From: Chrysoporthe austroafricana
Taxonomy: Eukaryota > Ascomycota > Sordariomycetes > Diaporthales > Cryphonectriaceae
Reading direction: 5' to 3'
Assembly: GCA_001051155.2 (NCBI GenBank)
Contig: JYIP02000005.1
Location: 3,224,001-3,288,000, forward strand
Length of the DNA: 64,000 nucleotides
Shown: piece by piece, positions 33,399-43,626 of the stretch
How the letters are laid out: the number at the start of each line of letters is the position of its first letter
Numbering within the stretch: position 1 is the first letter of the stretch
Notes under the pieces: generated by a model
What the model saw: the letters and a program-made list of their open reading frames with translations, nothing else
Database searches by the model: none
Told to the model about the DNA's origin: nothing
Program-made: the position numbers and the translations under genes

Positions 33399-35291
33399 AT
33401 GGACCCCCCAGCCTCGCTCCCCCCGGAGATCAACATCATCACCCTCAACTGCTGGGGCCTCAAGCTCAACATCTCAAAGCACCGCCGGGCGCGCCTCGAC
33501 GAGATAGGGCGGCAGCTTGCCCTGGCCCACCCGTCGCCCAGCATAGTCTGTCTTCAGGAGATCTGGGCCCGCGATGACTACCTTGCTAGTAAGCACCGCC
33601 CCCCTCCTGCTGGCCGCGGGGACGCATGGTGAGAGCCCGACTGACCGCGAGACCAAAAAAAAGTCCGGCGCCACCTCCGCGCCCTCCTCCCCTACGGCAA
33701 GTTCTACCACGCCGGCGCCTTCGGCGCCGGCCTCGCCATCCTCTCCCGGTGGCCGATCAAGGAGGCCACCTTCACGCCCTACACCCTCAACGGACGCCCC
33801 ACGGCCTTCTGGCGCGGCGACTGGTACGTCGGCAAGGGCGTCGCCCAGGCGCGCATCCGCTTCGGCCCCCACCCGGCAGCCGACGTCGTCGAGGTCTTCA
33901 ACACGCACACGCACGCGCCGTACGCGTCCGACCGCGGCGACAGCTACCGCGTGCACCGCGAGGCGCAGGCCTGGCAGCTCGCCAAGCTGCTCCGCGGCGC
34001 CGCCGAGCGCGGCCACCTGGTCGTCGCCGCCGGGGACTTCAACATGACCCCTCTGTCCGCCGAGCACGGGATCGTCACCTCGCACGCGCCGGTGCGCGAC
34101 GTCTGGCGCGTCCTGCACCCGGACAGCAGCCTGGGCAGCGCCCGCGACCCCGCCGAGCGCGCGCGCGGCCGCCCCGTCCCCACCGCCGAGGCCAACCTCC
34201 TCGCCAACGGCGCTACCTCCAACAACGTCCTGAACACCTGGCGCTGGCCCAAGTCCGCCCAGAAGAGGCTCGGCCCGGGCCAGCCCCTGCGGGAGCCCGA
34301 GCCCGACACCCCCGACCCGCACGGGAAGCGGCTGGACTACATCTTCGCCTCGGTCGCCGCGCGCGAGCTCTCGTCCCCACCCTCCGCCGACGACAACGAC
34401 CCGGGCGAGGTGGGCGGGTGGGTGGTCCGCGAGGCGCGCGTGGGCATGACCCAGCGGCATCCGGAGCTGGGGTGCAGCCTGTCCGACCACTTCTCCGTCG
34501 AGGCCACGCTCGTGTTCCACACGACGACGCGCGAGGGCGGTGACCCGCCCGTGGCGCCGAGTATGGTGGGGACGAGCATCAGCAACTGGCCGCTCCCGCC
34601 GGGCCGCTTATCGAACCTCAGCGCGTTCCGGCGCTCTGCGCCCATGCTGTACCCGTCGGATAACGCCACCGCCGCCACGAACAACCCCGAGACCGCCACC
34701 GGAACCGAGGAGCCAGACCCAGAAGACTTCCGGTTCCCCGCTGCAGGCGCCTTCCTCTCGCTACAGTCCCCGACGCCGTCGACAAGCCGGCAATCGCTCC
34801 ATGCCAACCAGACACCGGGCCAGTTCGCCGCCGCCGCGGCAGACTTCGACACGCAGCTTCTGTCGTCCATCTCCCCTTCGTCCCCGGGGCTCGCCGGTGA
34901 CGCCCACTTCAGCCCACGGGACTACGACTCTCTCCTCTCCGACATAAGAGGGTACATGTCGCGCGAGGCCGGGCAGACGCGGTGGCGGACTTACCACTTC
35001 ATTTTTTGGACGTGTGTCACGGTGGCGTGCTATGTCGTGGTGTGGTTCATTCCGACACATAGCGAGAAGCTGAGCAACGTCCAGAATCACGCCATCAACT
35101 TCATCCTACTCCTTTTGAGCAGTCTTGGACTGGTAGCCGGTGTGCTTGACGGCTTGATGGCGCTCTTGTTCTTTAGGGGAACTGAGAAGAGGGCACTGAA
35201 GGAGTTCGAATGGGAGGTGAAGAACGCCAAAGCTCTCGCCCTGGGCGAGACTGGCGCTGACATCGGGGAGATCGCCGCCGGGAAATACTAG
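33399..35291 (+). CDS. inositol phosphosphingolipid phospholipase C (ISC1 / neutral sphingomyelinase type)
   Basis: Exons 33399-33588 and 33664-35291 with a 75-nt intron (GTAAGC donor) give 605 aa. The endonuclease/exonuclease/phosphatase fold shows its metal and catalytic blocks: ITLNCWGLK (Asn17), LQEIWARDDY (Glu54), GLAILSRWPI, FNTHTHAPYA, VVAAGDFNMTP, LDYIFAS and SDHFSVEATL (final His). The C-terminal third is Ser/Thr/Pro-rich and ends in two membrane helices (about 510-530 and 545-570: HFIFWTCVTVACYVVVWF and FILLLLSSLGLVAGVLDGLM), which match the tail of Isc1. The enzyme hydrolyses inositol phosphosphingolipids to ceramides at ER or mitochondrial membranes. The coding sequence is unusually GC-rich (33700-34500), creating long spurious antisense frames. 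The intron acceptor follows a run of eight A rather than pyrimidines. Confidence 0.9.
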
Positions 35292-35634
35292 GTGGACGTA
35301 CGTCAGCACGCAGAATTGCAGCAAAATTGTCATGGTATCGCAACGACAAGTAATTCTAGATTGTGCAATATCAAGTGAAAGAATAATATTAATCATTAAT
35401 TCTAGACCTGAATTGAATGTCGTCTATTCATACTCCTCACTAACGCTAACACGATGGTATGTTTTCTCTCCAACCCTGGCTCATTGTCTTTCTGCTCATC
35501 CGGTTCGTGACACCCTTTGGCTTTCCTGCATATTTCCTCTCTTTGCCACTGTCTGTCCCGTCAATGATATCAAAGTAGCAATCAGATGAGGTCAAAAGCA
35601 CCCCCAAAACCAGAAAGAAAACAAACCCATGCAC
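35292..35634. other. intergenic between convergent ISC1-like and kinase genes
   Basis: A 343-bp spacer holding both 3' regions. It is AT-rich near 35330-35410. No gene is seen. Confidence 0.4.
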
Positions 35635-38362
35635 TCAGTTCATGCTCAGCCGGCCCCCGTGCAGCGCCCTTACGGCAGCAAGATGCTCGTGGCCAGGTGA
35701 GACACACGGCCAGCCTCCTCCGCCTGTACTAGGCCCAGACTCTGGCGCTCGACTCATCATTTGGAGGTCATTTGTGGTTGCCATTGCTTGCAGTCCTGCT
35801 GGTGCTTTCGAACCCGCACGCGTGCTATGCACCGGGTTGAGCGGTTCCACTATCATCATCATCATTGCGGGCACAGACGGTGCCTGAATCCGCTGCCAAT
35901 CATATCCCATGAACGCCGTCTTCTTTCGCTCCTCCAGTACGGCTTTTTTGGTTGCAGGATCACGCAGCAGTCGATCTCGTGGCCTCTTCTTCTCTTTCCG
36001 ACCGTACATCCGCACGAGAGCCTTCAAAGCATCCCGCTCCGACATCCGAAGACTCGGCTCTGCGTCCACTTGAAGCTCGAAGTTACGCAGACGGAGACTG
36101 TCGTACGGAACTGTCAGCCACGACAGTACCGCATGCTGTATGCTTCCGTCAAAGGCACGAAGAGCTTCGGCAAGATTCGCTTCGCGTTGAGCGCGCTTGC
36201 ATGTGGCTGCGGGTGTGTGGTTGGCCGCGGCGGCTTTAGGCATCATAACGGTCTGACCTCCGTCCCGCACCGGAGTCGAAGGGTTCGAGTTCGGCGGTGT
36301 TGGTTGTTGTGTATGGTTGACAGTCGACGCCAACGAAGGATGTTGCCCAGGTGCGGGTGGCGCCGGCGTGACATTGTCACTAGCCCCATCCCGACCGGCT
36401 GCAGTATCCAGATTGACGACCGGTGTCGATGCCTCCGGCTCTGGCAATGGCTGATTATCGTCATCATCATCGGTGTCAGATAGGTCCGTAATGGGCTCGT
36501 CCTCGTTAAAGTACTGAGTGTCATCCGGAGACCGAATCATAGGCACGAATGGAGGGTCGAGTTGGTGAAGTCTGTCCCAAGGAACACCTTTAAACCATCT
36601 GTGGGCTTTGATGTCCTCGGCATCATAGGGAAAGACAAAGCGTCCAGTGAAGTCCGTCTGGCTTTGCTTGCTACCGCTGCTGCTTGAAGATTGTTGTTGT
36701 GAGAGGTGCTGCATATCCTTGAATTGGTAGCGTCGGCTGCATAGCCGTGTCTCTTTGGACTGGACGAGGCTGGCGATGAGGTGCTGGCAGCGGCTTGAGA
36801 CGAAAGGGCGAGTCGGGAATGAGAAGGTCGATCGGTGATTCTGCACAGGCTGTTGTCAGTACTGGTGTGCCCCAAATGGAAGAGGTTCGAGAGACCTTAC
36901 CAAGATATTCTGCTTGGTCTGCTGCCTTCCCTCGTCTGACAGGAACGGCGTATGCCCGTAGAGGCATTCATATAGAATGACACCGATGCTCCACCAGTCG
37001 CAACGACCGTCGTACGCGGTGCCCTGAACTACCTCTGGAGCCATGTATTGGCTAGTTCCCACCACCGACTTAGCTGAGTCTCTCATCCCACACCGGTTGC
37101 GCCACCGCAAGAGCGGCTCCCCATCCCAAAGATTCTTCTTTTCATGCTTGTTGAGCCCTATCGTAATGTTGGAACTCCACTTGACACCGTGTGTGAGACT
37201 CTGCGCATCTTGTCTATCTTGCTCATCGCCCTCGACCTTGAGATTTAGCTTGTGAACGATTGAATAGCGGCTGGCATGGTAGTACGAGGTATCATGCGAC
37301 CAATGTCCATCGAAAGCAAGGCCAAAGTCCGAGATCTTCAGATGACCCGATGCTGATACGAGAAAGTTATCAGGCTTGATGTCGCGATGGATACAGCGCA
37401 GTGCGTGAGCCTCTTCGACACATACAATCATCTCGGCGATGTAGAAGCGTGCAACAGGTTCGCTGAGGACGTTCTCTCTGATTAAAAGACCGAGAAAATC
37501 CCCACCTGGCATATAGTCCATGACTAAGTAGAGGTTCGCGGCGTCTTGAAAACTAGAGATTAAAGGGACAATCCTGTCGGGCAGTCGTCAGCAACACAAA
37601 ATACAGAGGAATCAGCAAGCCAGCATACCATCGAGATCCCTCAGAAGCAACAAGAAAATCTCGCTCGGCTTTGAGATGGCCCTCCTGGCTGGTACGAAGC
37701 ATGCCAGATTTGCGAATGACTTTCATTGCATATACCTTCTTGTGAGAAGGGTCGTCACCCGGTTTTGGTTTCTCCCGGACAAGCCTGACAACACCAAAAC
37801 TCCCCTTCCCAAGCGCCTTGACGGGCTGGTAGTCGTTGCAGCAGGAAGAAGCCGCACCCTTGCCTTCGGCCAAAGATTTCATGGTTCGGGCCTTCATGAC
37901 CCGCGTCTGCCGCAGATGATACGTCTCATTGCGATAGAATTGTACCCGCAAATGGTCCTTTTCGGTAACAGACACCATGTCGCCCATGTGCCAAAGCTCA
38001 CTTTCTAATAAGCGCAGCCGCATCTCACGCTGGCTGGGCTTGGTCAGGACATCATTGTAGTATGTCTCAAGGAATATCTTCGCAGCGGCGGCCTTCTCCG
38101 CAGTCACGACTGTCGGATTGACTACTTGTTCGTCATCCTTTTCCTGGATAGTGTCGAGATTGCCATTCGCGATCTCTGGTATGACCAATGGAGGGTATTG
38201 CTGGTTCTTGCCTTTTGTCAGAGGGCTTCTCTTCTCAGCAGAATGATCCTTGCTGGAAGACGTTTTGGACTCGACAGATGTCTTGCTGGTAGAGTCGGAT
38301 TGTTTGACGGTGTAGACACTGGAAGTCGGACTTGACTTAGACGCAGACGTAGATGACTCCAT
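35635..38362 (-). CDS. NDR-family AGC serine/threonine kinase (COT1/Cbk1-related)
   Basis: Exons 38362-37629, 37573-36901 and 36840-35635, joined by introns of 55 and 60 nt, give 870 aa. The N-terminus is Ser/Thr/Lys-rich (1-60). An NDR-type N-terminal regulatory helix region (about 88-160; [20 protein letters not shown]) would bind a Mob co-activator. Kinase motifs: GKGSFG at 185-190, VAIK-type Lys214 (YAMKV), HRD 307-309, DFG 327-329, then a long activation-segment insert typical of NDR/LATS kinases, and [11 protein letters not shown] at 415-425 with Ser414 at the NDR activation-loop phosphosite. The AGC tail contains a long Pro/Ser/Thr-rich insertion (about 585-760) before the hydrophobic motif FMGYDWQRI (779-787), where Asp783 replaces the usual phospho-Thr. 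This looks like the second, less-studied NDR-like kinase of filamentous fungi rather than COT1 itself. Additional 5' exons cannot be excluded. Confidence 0.88.
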
Positions 38363-39731
38363 GTCACCTTCTGGGAGTGGTGAAGGGAGCTTTGTAGATG
38401 CAGTCTCCTAGGACTGAAGCGAAGGTCGTCCCTTGACAGCAGGTCGCCAAACGATAGTAGGCTCAATGGGAGTTCGGAAGAGAGTGGATGCCATCCTCTT
38501 GAGGTTGAAGTCTCTTTTGAACAAGGTTCCGGAACGCTCTTGAAGTTGCGGTCGACACTTGGATTGCGAGCTTTCATGTGATGTATTGAAAGTGGTGTGG
38601 GCCTCAACAGTCCTAGGAAGTGCGGAAGCTAGAAAGAATCGGTCAAGAGGGCTCAGTCTTAATCACATTGTAGGGTCCTGATGAAATGCTTTCGAGATTA
38701 CTGACCGCTACGATTTGCCAACGACCTTAAAGCTGATACTAACCTGAAGCCCTGACGACGAGGCCTGGAGGGTGGTGCACAAGCTGACTTGGTCTCTGTG
38801 GAAAATGATGCTTCCTTCACAACAATGATCGATGCCGAGGGGCTCTCGTCCTGGGAATCCCTCCTCTTCATCTCGTTCAATGAGAAGCCATATGGGTTGC
38901 TGATTGAAAGTTTGTCATTATTAGAGTCTCAAATAACACCAATAGTGGGAAAAGAGAAAAGGGAGAGCAGACGTCCAAGACGAGGGCCTCTCCAGAATAA
39001 GAAACTGGAGGAATTTTGCCAAGGGCACTCGAGGGGATGGGAAAGTTCAGCAATGAAGACGCCGGAATAAGAGCTTCCAAGATCAACAGCTCTTTGCATG
39101 TCGCACTTGGCATCTTGGTGAACTGCTCCTGCTTATCAGAAATTATTGCGGGTACTGGGATGCTGCAACTTTGAGAGAACATTAGCTGTTGTTGCCCAAT
39201 GATCATCGTGCTTTCCTTGCGAGACTTGGCTTACCAGACTGGCGAGTGCTGTCTCACAGATGATCATAGCATACATGAGGAGACTTGAGATTGTTCATGA
39301 ATTATTCTTCATTCGGTAGGGCTGACTTATCCGGATTATCTGTTGTAAGGAACCAGGTACAGTCCGGCAGCAAGAGGAAAAACCAAAACAGTTAACGAAA
39401 CCCGAAAAAACCCTCAAATTTTATACGCCGTCCAGATGCAATGTAGACCTCGTCATCCCCTCTGACAGAATCTGCTTCCCGCGTCCGTGGTGACCGGATC
39501 CCCGCAGACTGCGTGCAGGTCAGAGGACTCCGTTGCTCAAACTAACAAGCCCATAGCCAACTCAAAGGTTGAGCCCACGTGCAAACGTGTGGAGACAGTG
39601 CCGGAAATCGATCCTCACGGGCCCCCGGAGACTACAGACGACCACTGGTCTGATGCCTGATGGAAAGCAAGCAGGCCTTGGTCCTGCTTCTTCGTCGAGT
39701 CTCATCATGGAGGCATGGCGGAGACGGGTAT
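38363..39731. other. intergenic upstream of the kinase and downstream of FKBP
   Basis: 1.37 kb between two minus-strand genes. It should contain the kinase's promoter and leader. Short frames only; nothing recognised. Confidence 0.4.
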
Positions 39732-41451
39732 TTACTTGATCTCCAATAGCTTGACATCGAAGATCAGGGTGCTGTTGCCTGGGATGCCCGGCATGCTCTT
39801 ACTGCCGTATGCCTTGTTGGCTGGGATCGTCAAGCGTCGTTCGCCACCGATGGCCATGCCCTTAACTCCGATGTCCCAGCCCTCGATGACTTCGCCCTTG
39901 CCCAGCTTAAAGGAGAAGGGAGGACCCTTCTTGTTGGCTATGACGAGGAGTTAGCAACTGATCTACCGCGCGGACTATCTCGAAGGGAATTTACCGTCGA
40001 AGATCTTGCCGTTCTCGAGCTTGCCAATGTAGCGCATGCCGACCTTATCGCCAGGCTTGGCCGTTCGGCCGGTGCCGATCTTACGGTCGTCGATGGTCAC
40101 GCCCTTCTCAACCCGGACGCCAGTAGTAGGCTTCTTGGCCTTGTCGCCCTGCTTCGCCTTCTCAGCAGGGGAGCCACTAGGGCCCTGCTCCAGGTTCTTG
40201 GCAAATTGAACCTTCTTCTCGGACTTGGGAGTGTCCTTCTCAGCAGCGATAGCCTTGCCCTCGTTGTTCTTGAGCTTCTTGGCCTGCTTCTTGCTCAGCT
40301 TGGGCTCCTCCTTGGCAATAAGGTCGTCAAGACCGTCAGCCTCGTCATCGGCAGCACGCTTGTTCTTGCCCTTCTTGATCTCGACCAGCTGAGGCACCTG
40401 TTCTTCGTCGGTATCGACTTCCTCAATGTAGCCAACGCCATCAATGTCGTCAAGCTCGTCCTCGGACTCATCACCAATAAGCTCGTCCATCCCAGGGGGA
40501 AGGTCGTACTCGTCATCGTCGGAGTCCTCGTCACTCTCGGAGGCGTTTTCCTCGTCGAACACGTAGTTTCCGGTGATGTAAATAGTGTGGGTTCCAGTGT
40601 TGACGAAGAACGCCTTCTCGCCCTCGCCAACGGTCAGGTTAAGGGGCTGCTGGCAGTGCTATGCAATCGTTTAGCTTAGGCGCTTGAGCAGTTGGGGCCG
40701 TATGCTTACAGCCTCTGGGTCGAGAGTGCAGACGGCAAACTGCTGCAGGTCAAGGCCTTGCAGCTCGTCATCCTCGTCGGACTCCTCCTCGTCATCGACA
40801 TCCTCGTCAACCTCGGTAGCCTTGGCCTTGCCCTTGCCGTTCGCGGCAGGCTTGGCTCCGTTTGCCTTCTTGGTCTTCTTGTTCTTCTTTTCGGGCTCGC
40901 CATCGACCATCTCTTCGTCCGACTCGTCGTCCTTGGTAGCCTCGAGAAGCTCCTGAAGAGCGGCGGCCTTGAGGGCCTTTTTGGACTTGGCGGGGTCGCT
41001 AGGGCCACCGTTTGCCTCCTCATCTTCATCGTCCTCGGAGTCGTCCTCATCGTCAGAGCCGCCCGCAAGGAGCTGGCGCAAGTACTCATCCTCGTCCTCG
41101 GAGTCGTCATCAAGTTGGGTGTCGTCGAAGGACTGCTTGATGAGCTTGAGGGTGGAGCGGGGCCGACGAGCAGGCTGGCCGTCGTCCTCGACTTCCTCGG
41201 TGGGGTCAATGGCAGCCATGGTCAGATGAATCTGACATCGTCAGTCATTGTCTCAGGTGCAGAGCCGGGTGAGAGAAGAGTGCCCGGTGCGCTTCGTCGC
41301 ATTGCGCAGTCGGCGAGATGCGGAGGGAGCTGCCTAGGAGGGATCGGGCATCTATACTCACAGTCACGTTACCAGACTGGGTGACCGGGACCAAGATGTC
41401 GCCAGGAGGAACTTCAAGCCCGTAGAGGGCAACAGGCTGCAGAGGTGCCAT
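39732..41451 (-). CDS. nucleolar FKBP-type peptidyl-prolyl isomerase, FPR3/FPR4 type
   Basis: Four exons, 41451-41362, 41231-40710, 40658-39995 and 39937-39732, with introns of 130, 51 and 57 nt, give 493 aa. The N-terminus ([20 protein letters not shown]) begins the nucleoplasmin-like fold typical of Fpr3/4, which resumes as [20 protein letters not shown] and [11 protein letters not shown]. Two acidic tracts (about 65-90 and 240-265) and a Lys-rich nuclear segment ([19 protein letters not shown]) separate it from the C-terminal FKBP domain (about 385-493: [57 protein letters not shown]). These proteins are histone chaperone/proline isomerases acting on H3/H4 tails in the nucleolus. The domain order and total length are standard for the family. 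The first intron sits between the first and second strands of the nucleoplasmin fold. Confidence 0.94.
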
Positions 41452-43626
41452 GGCGATGGACTGCGTCGACAATCGAAACTTGGAAGGGGAATTGGACAGA
41501 TCTCGAGTCAAGACGAACAGATCAAATCGGAGTGGTGATGGACAGGAGAAGGATGCTTGCGCAACAAAAAACAGTGGAAGAGAAGTTGAAAACTCGTCTG
41601 CATCGACAAGCAGTGAAGAGAAAAAAAAGAAGAGGCAGGATGGAGGCAACGACGGTCGCAAAACGACCCTGCCCCGAAATTTTGAAAAAGTTAGGCCCCA
41701 CCGATAACGATAAGCCTCGCCTCGCTGGAGCTAGTGCGGCCAATCATTGCAGTCGAGGCGGACGCTAACCTTGGCTTTCCAATTGCTTGCAGCTGTGAAG
41801 AAGGCCTACGAGCTACAACGCTTCTACATAGTACTATAGTAGTCCTGGCGGCGACAGCGCGCCATCCATGATTGGGCTGAAAACTCTCGAACTCGACAAC
41901 AGGCACGTCTCTGCATCACCTCTGGATTACTTCACTCCCAGGCACATGGCCAAGCTCCCTGTGTGGCCGGGCACATCTCTTCGGTCCGAGACTCTTCGGT
42001 CCGTACCCAAATGCGACCACACTGTCGCCGTCGACTTTGTCGCTGAGGCAGCTCCAGCATGAGGTGATCGGGCTTGTACCAACAAAATCAGGCCGGCTCA
42101 AGGGAAAGCACACCGCTGCCCTCTCTACCCAGGCATCTACGAGACCGCGTCTGTCTTTCCTTCCTTGGCCTGCTCATTCCTCACTCAGGTTCCGGGCGTC
42201 TCCATTATACGCGACAATCCGTGGGCACCCACCACAGAAAGAGGCCGTCCTCCCTTCAGGACACGTCGTGTGAGCGGGAAGAGCTCACAGAAGACGCTGT
42301 GCTGGGCTCAATTGGCACCGCGGGTGCTGCTTCGCCATGGCTTCGCTCAGCGAGCATGCTGCAAACCATGGCCAGCTTCTTAGCCCGCCCCGCCCCCGCC
42401 CTTTTCTTCCCCGAGTTGCAGCATCCACACCGGGGGAAGCTCTGTGTGCGGGAGTTGATGCCGACCACCTCTTTGATCGGTGTGTCCAGAGCGCGGGCGG
42501 ACGTCGGTGAGATGCTGCACCTTGCGGTCCGTTAGTCGGCACAACCTGTTTAGACTGCCAATTCGCTTGGCAGTTCCGGCCAGAACGTCGTCGGTGGTCA
42601 CCGCGGGCGGGAGGCGAATCGGCTGAGTGGAATCCCCGTCTAGGGCCTGTCGAAGCCGGCGAGGCTCTGCCTAGACAAACACGCTGGAGAGATCATCGAG
42701 CCGATGGCCCGTCCGCGCTGCGACAACCTCCTCGCTGCTGCCTCGAGAGAACAACATCACAAACTTCCGACTCTGGGGTAATTAAGGCCGGTGGTGCTAG
42801 GTTACCGAATCCTCGGCAGTCATTTTAACCTTAGCTGACTTAGGGCCGGGGATTCGAGGTATGTGTATGGGGCAAAGCGCGCAGGTGCCCACCAGACAAG
42901 GCCTTTTCCCCCAGACACATCCCGGTGAAACGCCGCAGCTGACCACCTTGCAGCTGCCCTCGGCCCTCTTGATAGGTCCTCCAGGGCACGCATTTCCCTG
43001 GCTCGGCCCGTTCACGGCCTCACGAGAGGTGTCACATTTTGTTTCCGCCACTCTTGTTCCTTATTCCAACATCTCCTTCGAACGTATAGGGCACCTCTTT
43101 CCCCTTTCTCTCCCACTTGCCACATCCGTCAGGTGTCCCTGGCGGTCAGATGGGGCGTGTGTCCAGCCTGCTGCCCATCACCGTTGCGCCGGGAGGTCGC
43201 CCGAACACAGCGGCCGCCTCGCCTGTGCCGCCGGTTCACCCGCGGGGCTATCACATGCTTAGGTTTGATTACAGGAGGCTGCAGACGTGTCTCTTTCGCA
43301 CAGAGCTTCGAAATGTGAGAGCAAGGAACACGCAATGCAAGGGGCATGTGGTGTTGCTAGTGGTGGTGCTGGTGGGACAACGGAGGCAGCACACACTTTG
43401 GGAAGGCACTGTTCCTGCTCCTACGTTCGACGCCTAATCCTGCAGGCCTCATGGTGATGAGTCCTCCTGGGTACCCATGATTTTGCACATGTGCTTGGCC
43501 ATATATATATATCCCCGGTGATGTGCTCGACGTTGGTCGACTCCGCCGTGCTGCTCGGAGGGGTCCTCGTCAGCCTGCCTGTACCTACTTCCTGTTCTCT
43601 GTCCTTAGTTGTGGTATATCGGAAAC
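41452..43626. other. 2.2-kb divergent intergenic region, FKBP/amylase
   Basis: This contains the FKBP and amylase promoters. Open frames such as 42074-42535 have no recognisable domain and overlap frames on both strands. Apart from the TATA-like run at 43501-43512, nothing is recognised. Confidence 0.4.
43501..43512 (+). promoter_or_regulatory. TATA-like element of the amylase gene
   Basis: An uninterrupted alternating AT run (12 bp) lies 114 bp upstream of the amylase start codon in otherwise GC-balanced DNA. Its position fits a core promoter with a leader of about 80 nt. The role is inferred from position alone. Confidence 0.45.

Noticed and set aside
33474..34520. 348-codon minus-strand open frame
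   Set aside because: It is the antisense of the GC-rich ISC1-like coding region. Its Gly/Val/Ala/Arg composition is what GC-rich codons give in reverse, and the plus-strand frame has clear catalytic motifs.
35635..38362. COT1 orthologue
   Set aside because: It lacks the long Gln-rich COT1 N-terminus, and it has an unusual split C-terminal tail and a different hydrophobic motif; an NDR paralogue is the safer call.
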